From Bacteroidota bacterium (GTDB lineage Bacteria > Bacteroidota > Bacteroidia > Chitinophagales > Chitinophagaceae), in contig CANGFA010000024.1 of NCBI GenBank assembly GCA_947453145.1, forward strand, positions 1-35,376: a stretch of DNA of 35,376 nt, given 5' to 3'. The position numbers were made by a program, and so were the translations under genes. Under the pieces are notes generated by a model. The model was given only the letters and a program-made list of their open reading frames with translations, was not told where the DNA came from and made no database searches. Positions 24,034 to 32,364 of the stretch are shown here, one piece after another. Positions within the stretch are counted from its first letter, which is position 1, and every line of letters starts with the position of its first letter.

Positions 24034-25047
24034 ATGAACAAAAAACGTATTGGTATAATTGGAAGTGGAAGTTGGGCGACTGCGATTGCTAAAATCGTGA
24101 CCGACAATGGTTTTGCCATTAATTGGTGGGTAAGACAAGCCAATAATATTGCGTATTTTCAAAAGCGTCATCATAATCCACATTACCTAAGAAACGCTTA
24201 TTTTGACGTAGCTAAAATTCAATTTTCAGATGATATCAATGTGGTTGTAAAAGATGCCGAAATTATTATTATTGCTGTGCCCTCTATACATATTGAACTA
24301 TCACTTGCTGCCTTAGATGCAAATGCATTGCAGGATAAACAAGTAATTTCTGCGGTTAAAGGTGTATTGCCAAAACTAAATTTATTATTGAATCAGTATT
24401 TGGAGCAAAAGTTTAATTTCCCTTTAACGGATTACTTTACTTTATTAGGTCCTAGTCATGCGGAGGAAGTGGCTTCGGAGCAATTGTCCTATCTTACTTT
24501 TTCGGGAGTTAATAAGGAGCCAACCCAAGAAATTGCCAACTGTTTTAAGAATGAATACATTAATACCATTGTTAACAGTGATGTGTATGGGGTGCAATAT
24601 GCAGGGGTTGCAAAAAATATTTATGCATTAGGTGCGGGTATTGCACATGGACTAGAATATGGCGATAATTTTTTGAGTGTATATATAGCCAATGCGGCAA
24701 ATGAAATGAAGCATTTTTTAAAGGGGGTCATGGAGCATAAAGGATCCCAATGCGATTCCGTGAACTATTCTGCTTCTGTTTATTTGGGCGACTTATTAGT
24801 GACTTGTTATTCTTTACATAGCAGAAACAGAACCTTTGGTAATATGATTGGGAAGGGCTATTCGGTGCGTGCTGCAGAATTAGAAATGAATATGGTTGCC
24901 GAAGGGTATAATGCTTGTAAATGTATTATGGCGATTAATGAAAACATTGGTGTGAATTTGCCAATTGTTACTGCTATTTATAAAATACTTTGGGAAGGTG
25001 CCGATCCTGTAGCTTCTTTTAAAGAAATTGAAACCATTTTAATTTAG
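24034..25047 (+). CDS. gpsA: glycerol-3-phosphate dehydrogenase [NAD(P)+]
   Basis: This 337-residue cytoplasmic enzyme reduces dihydroxyacetone phosphate to sn-glycerol 3-phosphate, the first step of phospholipid synthesis. The N-terminal nucleotide-binding loop GIIGSGSWATAIA (residues 7-19) is clear; the Gly usually found after Trp is Ala here. LLGPSHAEEVASEQ (about 142-155) and GVAKNIYALGAGIAHGLEYGDN, with the catalytic Lys near 194, are family signatures. The C-terminal SRNRTFGNMIGKGYSV segment carries the Arg/Asn substrate contacts. It is a single gene between a terminator and the convergent hemW. Confidence 0.94.
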   Translation: MNKKRIGIIGSGSWATAIAKIVTDNGFAINWWVRQANNIAYFQKRHHNPHYLRNAYFDVAKIQFSDDINVVVKDAEIIIIAVPSIHIELSLAALDANALQDKQVISAVKGVLPKLNLLLNQYLEQKFNFPLTDYFTLLGPSHAEEVASEQLSYLTFSGVNKEPTQEIANCFKNEYINTIVNSDVYGVQYAGVAKNIYALGAGIAHGLEYGDNFLSVYIANAANEMKHFLKGVMEHKGSQCDSVNYSASVYLGDLLVTCYSLHSRNRTFGNMIGKGYSVRAAELEMNMVAEGYNACKCIMAINENIGVNLPIVTAIYKILWEGADPVASFKEIETILI

Positions 25048-25072
25048 AGGGAGCCTGCTTTCATCTTGCATT

Positions 25073-26197
25073 TTAAACAATAAAGAATTCACTCGATATG
25101 CCGTCTGCCAAAAAGCGCGCTTCTTTGGCAATTGCAAATCCCTTATTGGTTTTTATAAGTTTACCTTCTTTAAATAGAGCCTCCATTATACTTTTGGTGT
25201 GTACTAAAAAGGCCGTTCCAAAACGCGCGTCAATTGCTTCCATATCAACGCCCTCTAATAGCCTTAAGGAGATCATCATATATTCATTATAACGCGTTGT
25301 CTCCTCCAAATTTTCTATTTCAAAAGGGACATTACCTTCCTGGATGGACTTTATATATAGTTGATTGTTTGCGACATTCCATTGTCTTGAATGAGCGTTA
25401 AAAGAATGTGCCGAAGGCCCCAAACCTAAATAGGGTATGCCTTTCCAGTAATTGGTATTATGCCTGCTTTGATGGCCGGGTTGTGCAAAGTTAGAAATTT
25501 CATAATGTTCGTACCCATAATTATGAAGGTTCGAAACTACGATTTCAAAATGTCTTACTTGTTTTTCGGTATCCACATCTTTCATTTTTTGCTGTTGAAT
25601 TAAACTATGTAATGCTGTTTTTTCTTCAACAGTTAAAGCATAGGCCGAAATATGTGGAATTTCGTAACCATTTAATATTTCAATATCTTTTATTAAGTCA
25701 TGGTCTGATAAATGGGGAGTACCATAAATAAGATCCGTACTTAAATTATGAATTCCTGCTGCTTTTACATATTCAATTGATGCAAAAGATTGCGCAGCTG
25801 TATGTGCTCGGTTCATCCAATTTAATGCCTCTTGCTGAAAGCTTTGCACGCCAATACTTAGCCGGTTAATGCCTAGGCTTTTCCAAAGTTTAGTTTTCTC
25901 AAAACTAATATCATCCGGATTGGCTTCGAGTGTGAACTCTTTTAAGTCCGATAAATTAAAATGCTTTTGTAAGCTATTTGTGATTTTTTCTAAATGTGTT
26001 TGCTGTAAAAGGGAGGGTGTGCCCCCTCCAAAATATACCGTCTGTATGGGGTCCTGTAAATAGTTTTTTTGGAGTACCATTTCTTTTAGGAGGGCTTCCA
26101 CAAAAGCATCCAAATGCTGGGTTTGCGTAGAAAAATGAAAATTGCAATAATGACAGGCTTTTCTACAAAAAGGAATATGAATATAAATACCTGACAT
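25073..26197 (-). CDS. hemW: HemW, radical SAM haem chaperone (HemN-like)
   Basis: This 374-residue radical-SAM protein has the cluster motif Cys11-x3-Cys15-x2-Cys18 in IPFCRKACHYCNFHF. The fourth cysteine found in true HemN (C-x3-C-x2-C-x-C) is replaced by Phe20. YFGGGTPSLL near residues 55-64 and LSIGVQSFQQEALNWMNRAHT near 130-150 are also typical, and the HemW C-terminal domain is present. HemW proteins bind haem and pass it to target enzymes; they are not coproporphyrinogen dehydrogenases, although often so labelled. It is convergent with gpsA (25 bp apart, no clear terminator) and divergent from the DUF4271-like/hemD unit. Confidence 0.92.
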   Translation of the reverse strand: MSGIYIHIPFCRKACHYCNFHFSTQTQHLDAFVEALLKEMVLQKNYLQDPIQTVYFGGGTPSLLQQTHLEKITNSLQKHFNLSDLKEFTLEANPDDISFEKTKLWKSLGINRLSIGVQSFQQEALNWMNRAHTAAQSFASIEYVKAAGIHNLSTDLIYGTPHLSDHDLIKDIEILNGYEIPHISAYALTVEEKTALHSLIQQQKMKDVDTEKQVRHFEIVVSNLHNYGYEHYEISNFAQPGHQSRHNTNYWKGIPYLGLGPSAHSFNAHSRQWNVANNQLYIKSIQEGNVPFEIENLEETTRYNEYMMISLRLLEGVDMEAIDARFGTAFLVHTKSIMEALFKEGKLIKTNKGFAIAKEARFLADGISSEFFIV

Positions 26198-26213
26198 AGC
26201 TAAGTTTAGATAA

Positions 26214-26221
26214 CAAAGCTA
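26214..26221 (-). promoter_or_regulatory. -7 promoter element for hemW
   Basis: On the minus strand this reads TAGCTTTG, an exact TAnnTTTG match, 16 bp from the hemW ATG, giving a leader of roughly 12 nt. It shares a 69-bp intergenic space with a divergent element at 26254-26261. Confidence 0.4.
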
Positions 26222-26253
26222 ACTATTAGTTACTAATTCTGAAGGACTATACT

Positions 26254-26261
26254 TATTTTTG
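26254..26261 (+). promoter_or_regulatory. -7 promoter element directly before the DUF4271-like gene
   Basis: TATTTTTG matches TAnnTTTG exactly, with its G only 5 bp before the ATG at 26267. The predicted transcript would begin at or next to the start codon, as for gpsA. No -33 TTG is visible. Confidence 0.4.
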
Positions 26262-26266
26262 CAACG

Positions 26267-27409
26267 ATGACTTCTATTTTAAAATTTGTTTTATCTCTGG
26301 CTTTTTGTGTTGTATTGCTATCGGCGCATGGGCAAAAGGATAGCTTATTGAAAAAAAAGGAAAGCATAACCAAAAAGAAAGAGACGGTTCCTAGTAAGAA
26401 AGATAGTGTTTTCAAAAAGAAAGAAATCGATTCTAAGAAGAAAGCATCAATATCTAAAAAGACAGAGACTGATATTGAAAAACAAGATTCCACTTCCATT
26501 AAATTAGATAGTTTACAAAAAAAGGATACGTTACTTATTCAATACACGCAAGTTTTACCAAGTTCCTTTATCAAAGAAGATGCCTGGTATTTTCAAAGGC
26601 TTCATGTAAAAAGTGGTGATTCTACATTTGACATTTTAAAAGGCTATAGAAATTATTTTGCAGACAAAAAAAATGGATATAGCCTTTATATCAAAAAAAA
26701 TGTACTCCTAAAAGAGCTGCCCGCACTTTTTAAAATTGAACAACGTTTTGCCGTTCCTGAAAAAGATTTATTATTTTATTTGATCATTGGACTATTGTTA
26801 TTATACGGCCTTATAAATAACATATTCCCTCAGTACTACATAAAATTGTTTAGTCAATTTAGTAAGTCTTCCCTAAGAGAAGCGCAGAATAGGGAGCAGT
26901 TAGTTCAAAATAGTTTTGCCTCTTTAATTTCGAATATTGGATTTGTGTTAAGTTTTTCTTTGATGTCCACATTGCTCATTTTTAATAATCATTTATTACC
27001 CATTTCCTTTTGGTTAGCATACTTTTATGTTTGTACTTTTTTTGCGCTATTGTACCTTGGTAAATTTATTGTGCTTCAATTAATGGGGTATATTTTTAAT
27101 GTAAGAGAACTGGTAAATACCTACATTTTTGTGGTATTTATGATTAATAAAGTACTGGGTATTTTATTAATCCCATTTGTATTTATTTTAGCCTTTTCTA
27201 AGCCTGTGTATTACTCAATAGCAATAGGCGCTGGGGCTATTTTGACCCTTTTATTATTCCTATATAGGTACCTATTTACCTTAACTTCCGTTAGGAACAA
27301 ATTACATATATCTTCCTTTCATTTTTTTCTTTACCTTTGTGCTTTCGAAATACTTCCCTTATTCATATTGTACAAATTTATTTTGCAATATTTTGGCGGG
27401 ACATTCTAA
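26267..27409 (+). CDS. DUF4271-like membrane protein with Lys-rich periplasmic segment
   Basis: This 380-residue protein has a signal peptide (about 1-23, ending LLSAHGQ). A strongly basic, low-complexity stretch follows (about 24-88) built from short Lys-Lys-x-(Glu/Asp)-(Ser/Thr) units, then a small soluble part (about 90-160). Six or so membrane helices run from about 165 to the end (first YLIIGLLLLYGLINNIF; last near EILPLFILYKFILQYF). The membrane part and its place directly before hemD fit the Bacteroidota family DUF4271. Its function is unknown. The hemD ATG is 16 bp after its stop, so the two are probably co-transcribed. Confidence 0.8.
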   Translation: MTSILKFVLSLAFCVVLLSAHGQKDSLLKKKESITKKKETVPSKKDSVFKKKEIDSKKKASISKKTETDIEKQDSTSIKLDSLQKKDTLLIQYTQVLPSSFIKEDAWYFQRLHVKSGDSTFDILKGYRNYFADKKNGYSLYIKKNVLLKELPALFKIEQRFAVPEKDLLFYLIIGLLLLYGLINNIFPQYYIKLFSQFSKSSLREAQNREQLVQNSFASLISNIGFVLSFSLMSTLLIFNNHLLPISFWLAYFYVCTFFALLYLGKFIVLQLMGYIFNVRELVNTYIFVVFMINKVLGILLIPFVFILAFSKPVYYSIAIGAGAILTLLLFLYRYLFTLTSVRNKLHISSFHFFLYLCAFEILPLFILYKFILQYFGGTF

Positions 27410-27425
27410 AGCAGAAAAGTGTAAA

Positions 27426-28229
27426 ATGGCAAAAGTAATAAGTGTAGAAAAAAAGACGACAACTAGTAAGTCCATTAAAAAAATTCTAATTTCTCAAGCA
27501 AGACCGGAGAGTGAAAGATCTCCCTATTTTGACTTGGCTGCTAAATATAAAGTGGATTTACATTTTCACCCACTTATTCAATTGGTGGCTATTCCTTCAA
27601 AAGAATTTAGAAAATCAAAAATAGAAATAGCCAACTACTCTGCTGTAATTTTCACGAGTAAAAATGCAATTGATCATTTTTTTAGAACCTGTGACGAATT
27701 AAAAGTGAATGTAAGTCAGGAGACCAAATATTTTTGTATCACAGAGTCGGTTGCATTATATCTTCAAAAATTTATTATGTACCGTAAGCGTAAAGTATTT
27801 TTTGGTGCAGACGGTTCCAATAAAAAATTATTTGATGTACTAAATAAACACAAGGGCAATGAACGCTTCTTATATGTTTGCAGTGAAAATCAACAAGACA
27901 ATGAAATTGTAAATTGGTTAAAGGACCATAGTTGTCAATTCGATATGGCATACATGTATAGATCTGTGAGTAGTGATTTAAAAGAAGTTTTTAGTAGTCA
28001 TAATTTTGACGTCATTTGTTTATTTACACCAAGTGGGTTAAAAAGTTTGTACGAAAACAAACCCGGCTTTATCCAAAACGGTACAGCTATTTGCGCTTTT
28101 GGATCCAACACTTGCAAAGCAGTGGAAGAAGCTGGGCTCACTTTACATATTAAAGTGCCTAGTCCGCAAACGCCAAGTATGATTGCAGGATTAGATTTAT
28201 ATTTAAGCCAATTGAACAAAAAAAAATAA
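27426..28229 (+). CDS. hemD: uroporphyrinogen-III synthase
   Basis: This enzyme closes hydroxymethylbilane into uroporphyrinogen III, the common precursor of haem and cobalamin rings. The family is highly divergent in sequence. The useful marks here are [14 protein letters not shown] (about 76-89), the central [16 protein letters not shown], and [16 protein letters not shown] (about 196-211), the two FTS/FTPSG phosphate-loop-like motifs of HemD. I start it at the ATG at 27426 (267 residues). An earlier in-frame ATG at 27339 lies inside the DUF4271-like gene and would add 29 unrelated residues. It follows that gene by 16 bp. Confidence 0.88.
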   Translation: MAKVISVEKKTTTSKSIKKILISQARPESERSPYFDLAAKYKVDLHFHPLIQLVAIPSKEFRKSKIEIANYSAVIFTSKNAIDHFFRTCDELKVNVSQETKYFCITESVALYLQKFIMYRKRKVFFGADGSNKKLFDVLNKHKGNERFLYVCSENQQDNEIVNWLKDHSCQFDMAYMYRSVSSDLKEVFSSHNFDVICLFTPSGLKSLYENKPGFIQNGTAICAFGSNTCKAVEEAGLTLHIKVPSPQTPSMIAGLDLYLSQLNKKK

Positions 28230-28230
28230 A

Positions 28231-28249
28231 TTGCATTCAATGAATGCAA
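28231..28249. repeat. 19-bp palindrome over the start codon of the thioredoxin-domain gene
   Basis: TTGCATTCA and TGAATGCAA are perfect complements around a single A at 28240. That A is the first base of the ATG start codon, and the upstream arm begins one base after the hemD stop. It could be a dimeric protein site or a chance palindrome. Confidence 0.4.
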
Positions 28250-30282
28250 ACCCCGCCTTTACCAATGCGCTTATACATGAAACAAGTCCGTACTTGCTTC
28301 AGCACGCTCACAATCCAGTAAATTGGATTCCTTGGTCCAACAACCTTTTTGATTTAGCCACACTTCAAAACAAACCCATTCTATTAAGTATTGGTTACGC
28401 GGCTTGCCATTGGTGTCATGTTATGGAAAGAGAAAGTTTTGAATCGGAGGAGGTAGCCAATTACATGAATGCGCATTTTATAAATGTAAAAGTAGACAGA
28501 GAAGAAAGACCCGATGTGGATCATTTATATATGGACGCTTTGCAAGCCATGACAGGATCCGGCGGTTGGCCGCTAAATATTTTTTTACTACCCAATGGGA
28601 AACCTTTTTACGGAGGTACTTATTTTCCACCTATTCCCATGCAAAACAGGGCTTCTTGGATGGACGTATTAAAAGGCGTACAAAATGCTTTTGCCAATAA
28701 CTTTGAAAAATTAGTGGAACAAGCCACGCAGTTATCCAATCATTTAGTGCAAGCGAATATTAAAATCCTTGAATCGGAGATGGATGAACTAGCGCAATTT
28801 CAAGGCAATAAGGATGAACTGGATGTAATGGCCAATAGAATACTTTTATCGGCCGATACTACTTGGGGTGGATTTGGTGCAGCACCTAAATTTCCTCAAA
28901 CCTTTGCGTTGCAGTTATTACTCAGACATTTTCATGTTACCAATAGTCAGGCTTCCTTGTATCAAGCAACCTTGTCTTTGGATAAAATGATCCAAGGAGG
29001 TATTTATGATCATTTAGGAGGGGGATTTTCTAGGTATAGCACAGATGCTCAATGGCAGGCACCCCATTTTGAGAAAATGCTTTACGACAACGCCTTACTT
29101 ATTTCGGTTTTATCCGAAGCCTATCAAATAACCAAAAAGGAATCTTATAAAGTAGTTATATATCAAACCATTCAATTTTTAGAAAAGGAACTATCCAATG
29201 GACAAGGCGCCTATTATGCGGCATTGGATGCTGATAGCGAAGGAGTGGAAGGAAAATTTTATACTTGGACCTATGCGGAATTAAAAGCATTAGTCCCAGC
29301 AAATGCATTTGAAAAATTTGCAGCATATTATCAAGTAACAGCAGCAGGTAATTGGGAACACACCAATATTTTATGGACGCAATCTAATTTTTTAGAAAGT
29401 GAATCAACCGAATTCAAAGAAATAAAAAATGCATTATTTGAAGTAAGATCAAAAAGAATTAGACCCTCTTTAGATCACAAAGTTATTTTATCATGGAATG
29501 CATTACTCATTATTGCATTGTGTAAAGCTGCAGCAGCATTGGGTGACAGCAGTCTAATTGATAAGGCAATGAACTGCATGCAATGGTTGGAAACCAATAT
29601 GTTTAACGAAGAGGAAAATTATTTTTATCATACACATACCAATCATAGCAACAAGTCTTTTGCCTTTTTAGATGACTATGCTTGTTTAATACAAGCCTAT
29701 ATTTATTTACAAGAAGTAACAGGCAATTTGGCATATTTATACAAAGCTAAAGCATGGACGGAGTATGTTCAAACACATTTTGTGGATGAAGAAAAAGTGT
29801 TCTTTTATTTTACTGCAGATTATCAAACCGATGTCATCATCCGAAAAAAAGACAATTATGATGGAGCTCAACCAAGTGCCAATGCAATGATGTCCTTTAA
29901 TTTATTTTACTTGGCAAACCTTTTTGACCAGCTGCTTTGGAAGACACAGTCCATTAAAATGGTCGCTTCCATGCATAAAAGAATGATTCAATATCCTTCC
30001 TCTTTTAGTTGTTGGGCACAAACCTATACGATTCTAACTTTTGGCTTTACCGAGTTGATTAGCATAGGTTCTAATGCTAAAAAGGCCATTTTAGCCGTGC
30101 AGGACATATTTTTACCCTTTAAATTGTTGTTAATTTCGGATCAATATGACCCTGCATTGAGCCCTTTGAAAGGCAAGCAAATATATGATAATCAATACTT
30201 TATATGTAAATCCGGAACCTGTTCTGCACCTTACTCAAATCTCAACGATTTTTTAACAACTCTCAATCAAACAATTTACTAA
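28240..30282 (+). CDS. thioredoxin-domain protein of the YyaL/SSP411 (DUF255) family
   Basis: This 680-residue protein has an N-terminal thioredoxin-like domain (about 8-170): [21 protein letters not shown], then [17 protein letters not shown] with the Cys56-His-Trp-Cys59 pair, then [14 protein letters not shown] and [30 protein letters not shown] sequence. The rest resembles (alpha/alpha)6-barrel enzymes, with [20 protein letters not shown] and [13 protein letters not shown]. The family is conserved but its reaction is not settled. The ATG at 28240 is used; an in-frame TTG at 28231 would add three residues. It is probably co-transcribed with hemD, whose stop is 10 bp upstream. Confidence 0.9.
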   Translation: MNANPAFTNALIHETSPYLLQHAHNPVNWIPWSNNLFDLATLQNKPILLSIGYAACHWCHVMERESFESEEVANYMNAHFINVKVDREERPDVDHLYMDALQAMTGSGGWPLNIFLLPNGKPFYGGTYFPPIPMQNRASWMDVLKGVQNAFANNFEKLVEQATQLSNHLVQANIKILESEMDELAQFQGNKDELDVMANRILLSADTTWGGFGAAPKFPQTFALQLLLRHFHVTNSQASLYQATLSLDKMIQGGIYDHLGGGFSRYSTDAQWQAPHFEKMLYDNALLISVLSEAYQITKKESYKVVIYQTIQFLEKELSNGQGAYYAALDADSEGVEGKFYTWTYAELKALVPANAFEKFAAYYQVTAAGNWEHTNILWTQSNFLESESTEFKEIKNALFEVRSKRIRPSLDHKVILSWNALLIIALCKAAAALGDSSLIDKAMNCMQWLETNMFNEEENYFYHTHTNHSNKSFAFLDDYACLIQAYIYLQEVTGNLAYLYKAKAWTEYVQTHFVDEEKVFFYFTADYQTDVIIRKKDNYDGAQPSANAMMSFNLFYLANLFDQLLWKTQSIKMVASMHKRMIQYPSSFSCWAQTYTILTFGFTELISIGSNAKKAILAVQDIFLPFKLLLISDQYDPALSPLKGKQIYDNQYFICKSGTCSAPYSNLNDFLTTLNQTIY

Positions 30283-30370
30283 TTTGCGTATCTTACTTTC
30301 ATTGGATTTAGTAACTTTATCCATATTACCAAGAGTAAGTGCATGCAATGCATTAAGAAAAAATTAAATA

Positions 30371-30380
30371 TTATATTTTG
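30371..30380 (+). promoter_or_regulatory. possible -7-like element for the gld operon
   Basis: TATATTTTG (30372-30380) resembles TAnnTTTG but has one extra spacer base. It lies 30 bp before the gldK ATG in a 128-bp intergenic gap. Nothing else promoter-like stands out there. Confidence 0.2.
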
Positions 30381-30410
30381 CTTAGGTGAAATAGGTTATA
30401 AATAAAAATT

Positions 30411-31739
30411 ATGGTTAAGTATTTTAAGATGGCAGGTTTTAAATTTCCGTTTATGTTACTTGCAGTACTTGCGAGTTCTTTATTATTTTTTGCATTCGAA
30501 TCAAGTAATGTAACTAAGAATAAGCGTATTAGAACTGATGCTCAAATGGTCTACATTCCAGGGGGATCCTTTTTTATGGGTGCAAGCGATGAACAGATTG
30601 ATAATTCTTTAATGAATCACAAAAAAAGAATTTCTGTTTCTAGTTTTTGGATGGACCGCACTGAGATCACGAATGAGCAATATCATCGATTTGTAAATTA
30701 TGTGGCAGATTCTTTAAAGTTTTTAGCAAGTGCAAAAGGAACTATTAATTTTGTAGACGTATTAGATACTTTAAAAGTGAATTGGAATACAGTGGCAACT
30801 ATTAATAAAAGCTTAGCACGTCCCATTTCCAACCAGGCAGCGCAAAACAACCAAAATACTTTTCAGGAATTATGGGTGAAAACAGAGGATAGAGAATTTA
30901 AGAATGTATTTACGTTTGACAATAAAAAATTAGTGTACCGATCTACTTTTGTGGATCTTAAGCGTGCTGCTTTAGAAACCAATTCATTTAATGGCTTGGA
31001 TAAGGACCTTCGTGATTATATCACTAGCGATACCGTTCAAGTATATCCAGATACTTTAGTATGGCAAAGAGACTTCTCTTATGTTTACAATGAACCTTTG
31101 GTAAAACAATATTTTTCAAATCCTTCTTTTAATGATTACCCAGTAGTAGGAGTTAGTTGGGAACAAGCTAGTGCATTTTGCCGTTGGAGAACTTTACACA
31201 ACGACTACTATCAAGGTAAGCAAGGTAAAAAAGACGTTATGATTGAAGGCATTTATCGTTTACCAACGGAAGCAGAATGGGAATATGCTGCAAGAGGAAA
31301 CTCGAAAATAAATGCCATGTATCCTTGGGGGGCACCTTATGCAAGAACACGTGAAGGAATTTTAATGGCGAATTTTAAACCAGGTAGAGGAGATTATTTT
31401 GGTGGAGATAATAAGCATGACGACATCACACCTGTTAAAGTAAGATCATATACCGAAAACGGATTTGGCTTATTTGATATGGCAGGTAATGTAGCAGAAT
31501 GGACTAGTTCAAGATACGATGAAGCGGTTGATAATATTTTGGGTGACTTTAATCCAGACTATCAATACAATGCTAAAAAAGACGACCCAGTGATTATGAA
31601 AAGAAAATCCATTAGAGGAGGTTCTTGGAAAGATATCGCTTATAACTGTCAAGTAAGTACGCGTAATTACGAGTATCAATTTAATCGTAAATCATATATT
31701 GGGTTTAGATGTGTACTTTCTGCGCCTAAAGCGTATTAA
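30411..31739 (+). CDS. gldK: type IX secretion/gliding protein GldK
   Basis: This 442-residue protein has a formylglycine-generating-enzyme (SUMF1/FGE)-like fold. In the type IX secretion system, GldK (PorK) forms a large periplasmic ring with GldN under the outer membrane. Fold markers are YIPGGSFFMGASDEQ (about 48-62), FWMDRTEITNEQYHRFVNYV (about 79-98), YRLPTEAEWEYAARGNS (about 282-298), GLFDMAGNVAEWTSS (about 349-363), RGGSWKDIAYNC and YIGFRCVLS. It begins with a hydrophobic segment (FPFMLLAVLASSLLFFAF, about 13-30) but has no cysteine there, although GldK is normally a lipoprotein. A second ATG at codon 7 does not change this. It is the first gene of gldK-L-M-N. Confidence 0.93.
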   Translation: MVKYFKMAGFKFPFMLLAVLASSLLFFAFESSNVTKNKRIRTDAQMVYIPGGSFFMGASDEQIDNSLMNHKKRISVSSFWMDRTEITNEQYHRFVNYVADSLKFLASAKGTINFVDVLDTLKVNWNTVATINKSLARPISNQAAQNNQNTFQELWVKTEDREFKNVFTFDNKKLVYRSTFVDLKRAALETNSFNGLDKDLRDYITSDTVQVYPDTLVWQRDFSYVYNEPLVKQYFSNPSFNDYPVVGVSWEQASAFCRWRTLHNDYYQGKQGKKDVMIEGIYRLPTEAEWEYAARGNSKINAMYPWGAPYARTREGILMANFKPGRGDYFGGDNKHDDITPVKVRSYTENGFGLFDMAGNVAEWTSSRYDEAVDNILGDFNPDYQYNAKKDDPVIMKRKSIRGGSWKDIAYNCQVSTRNYEYQFNRKSYIGFRCVLSAPKAY

Positions 31740-31787
31740 AATAATTTTACTTCAATCATTCATTCATTTAAATAAATAAAATAAAAC

Positions 31788-32330
31788 ATGAGTCAATCTC
31801 CAAAATCAGAAAAAGGTTTAAAATTTTACGTTGATAAATTAGTATCTATTGGTGCCGCAGTAGTAATTATTGGTGCCTTATTTAAAATCCTTCACTGGAA
31901 ATTTGCCAATGAGTTATTGATTGTTGGTATGTTTACCGAAGCAGGTATCTTCTTAGTATATGCTTACTTGCCTTCTGATAATGATGGGCATGGTCCAGCT
32001 GTTGGCGGTTCTGCTACTTTAGATAGTACCGAATTAATCAATGCATTTAATGAAGTAAAAACATCTATCGAAAATACAAATACAAGTTTAAGCACTATTA
32101 GTTCTTCGACCAATGGTTTAAAAGAGTTGGACGCTAAGTTTGCTGCAATGGGTAAAACCTTAGACGAGTTGAATCATTTTTATGGTAGTTTAAAGAATGT
32201 TTCTGAAACCATGACTAGCTCAGTTGGTGAAGCTGCAAGAACAAAAGATCAGTTAACTGCTTTAGCAAATAACTTAACTGAATTGAATGCAGTTTACGCA
32301 AACATGATTCATGCAATCAAAGGGAAATAA
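31788..32330 (+). CDS. gldL: gliding motility/type IX secretion motor protein GldL
   Basis: This 180-residue inner-membrane protein is the ion-channel half of the GldLM motor that powers type IX secretion and gliding. Two helices are visible at about 18-34 and 42-60. By alignment with Flavobacterium GldL, Tyr14, Lys33, His36 and the membrane-embedded Glu51 (in FTEAGIF) correspond to the residues proposed to act in proton flow. The periplasmic loop between the helices is a few residues shorter here. The cytoplasmic tail is a helical, Ser/Thr-rich segment (about 85-180). It follows gldK by 48 bp and has no Shine-Dalgarno sequence. Confidence 0.95.
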   Translation: MSQSPKSEKGLKFYVDKLVSIGAAVVIIGALFKILHWKFANELLIVGMFTEAGIFLVYAYLPSDNDGHGPAVGGSATLDSTELINAFNEVKTSIENTNTSLSTISSSTNGLKELDAKFAAMGKTLDELNHFYGSLKNVSETMTSSVGEAARTKDQLTALANNLTELNAVYANMIHAIKGK

Positions 32331-32364
32331 TTAAAATACAAAATTCAAATTAAATATATTTTAG

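Noticed and set aside
22539..24183. Minus-strand open frames of 73-105 codons opposite the adaptor and gpsA genes
   Set aside because: They are antisense to well-recognised genes and show no domain or promoter support.
25073..26197. Oxygen-independent coproporphyrinogen III dehydrogenase (HemN)
   Set aside because: The fourth cysteine of the HemN motif is missing (Phe20 instead) and the length fits HemW.
27339..27425. Longer hemD start at the ATG at 27339
   Set aside because: It overlaps the DUF4271-like gene by about 70 bp and adds residues without HemD character; the ATG at 27426 fits operon spacing.
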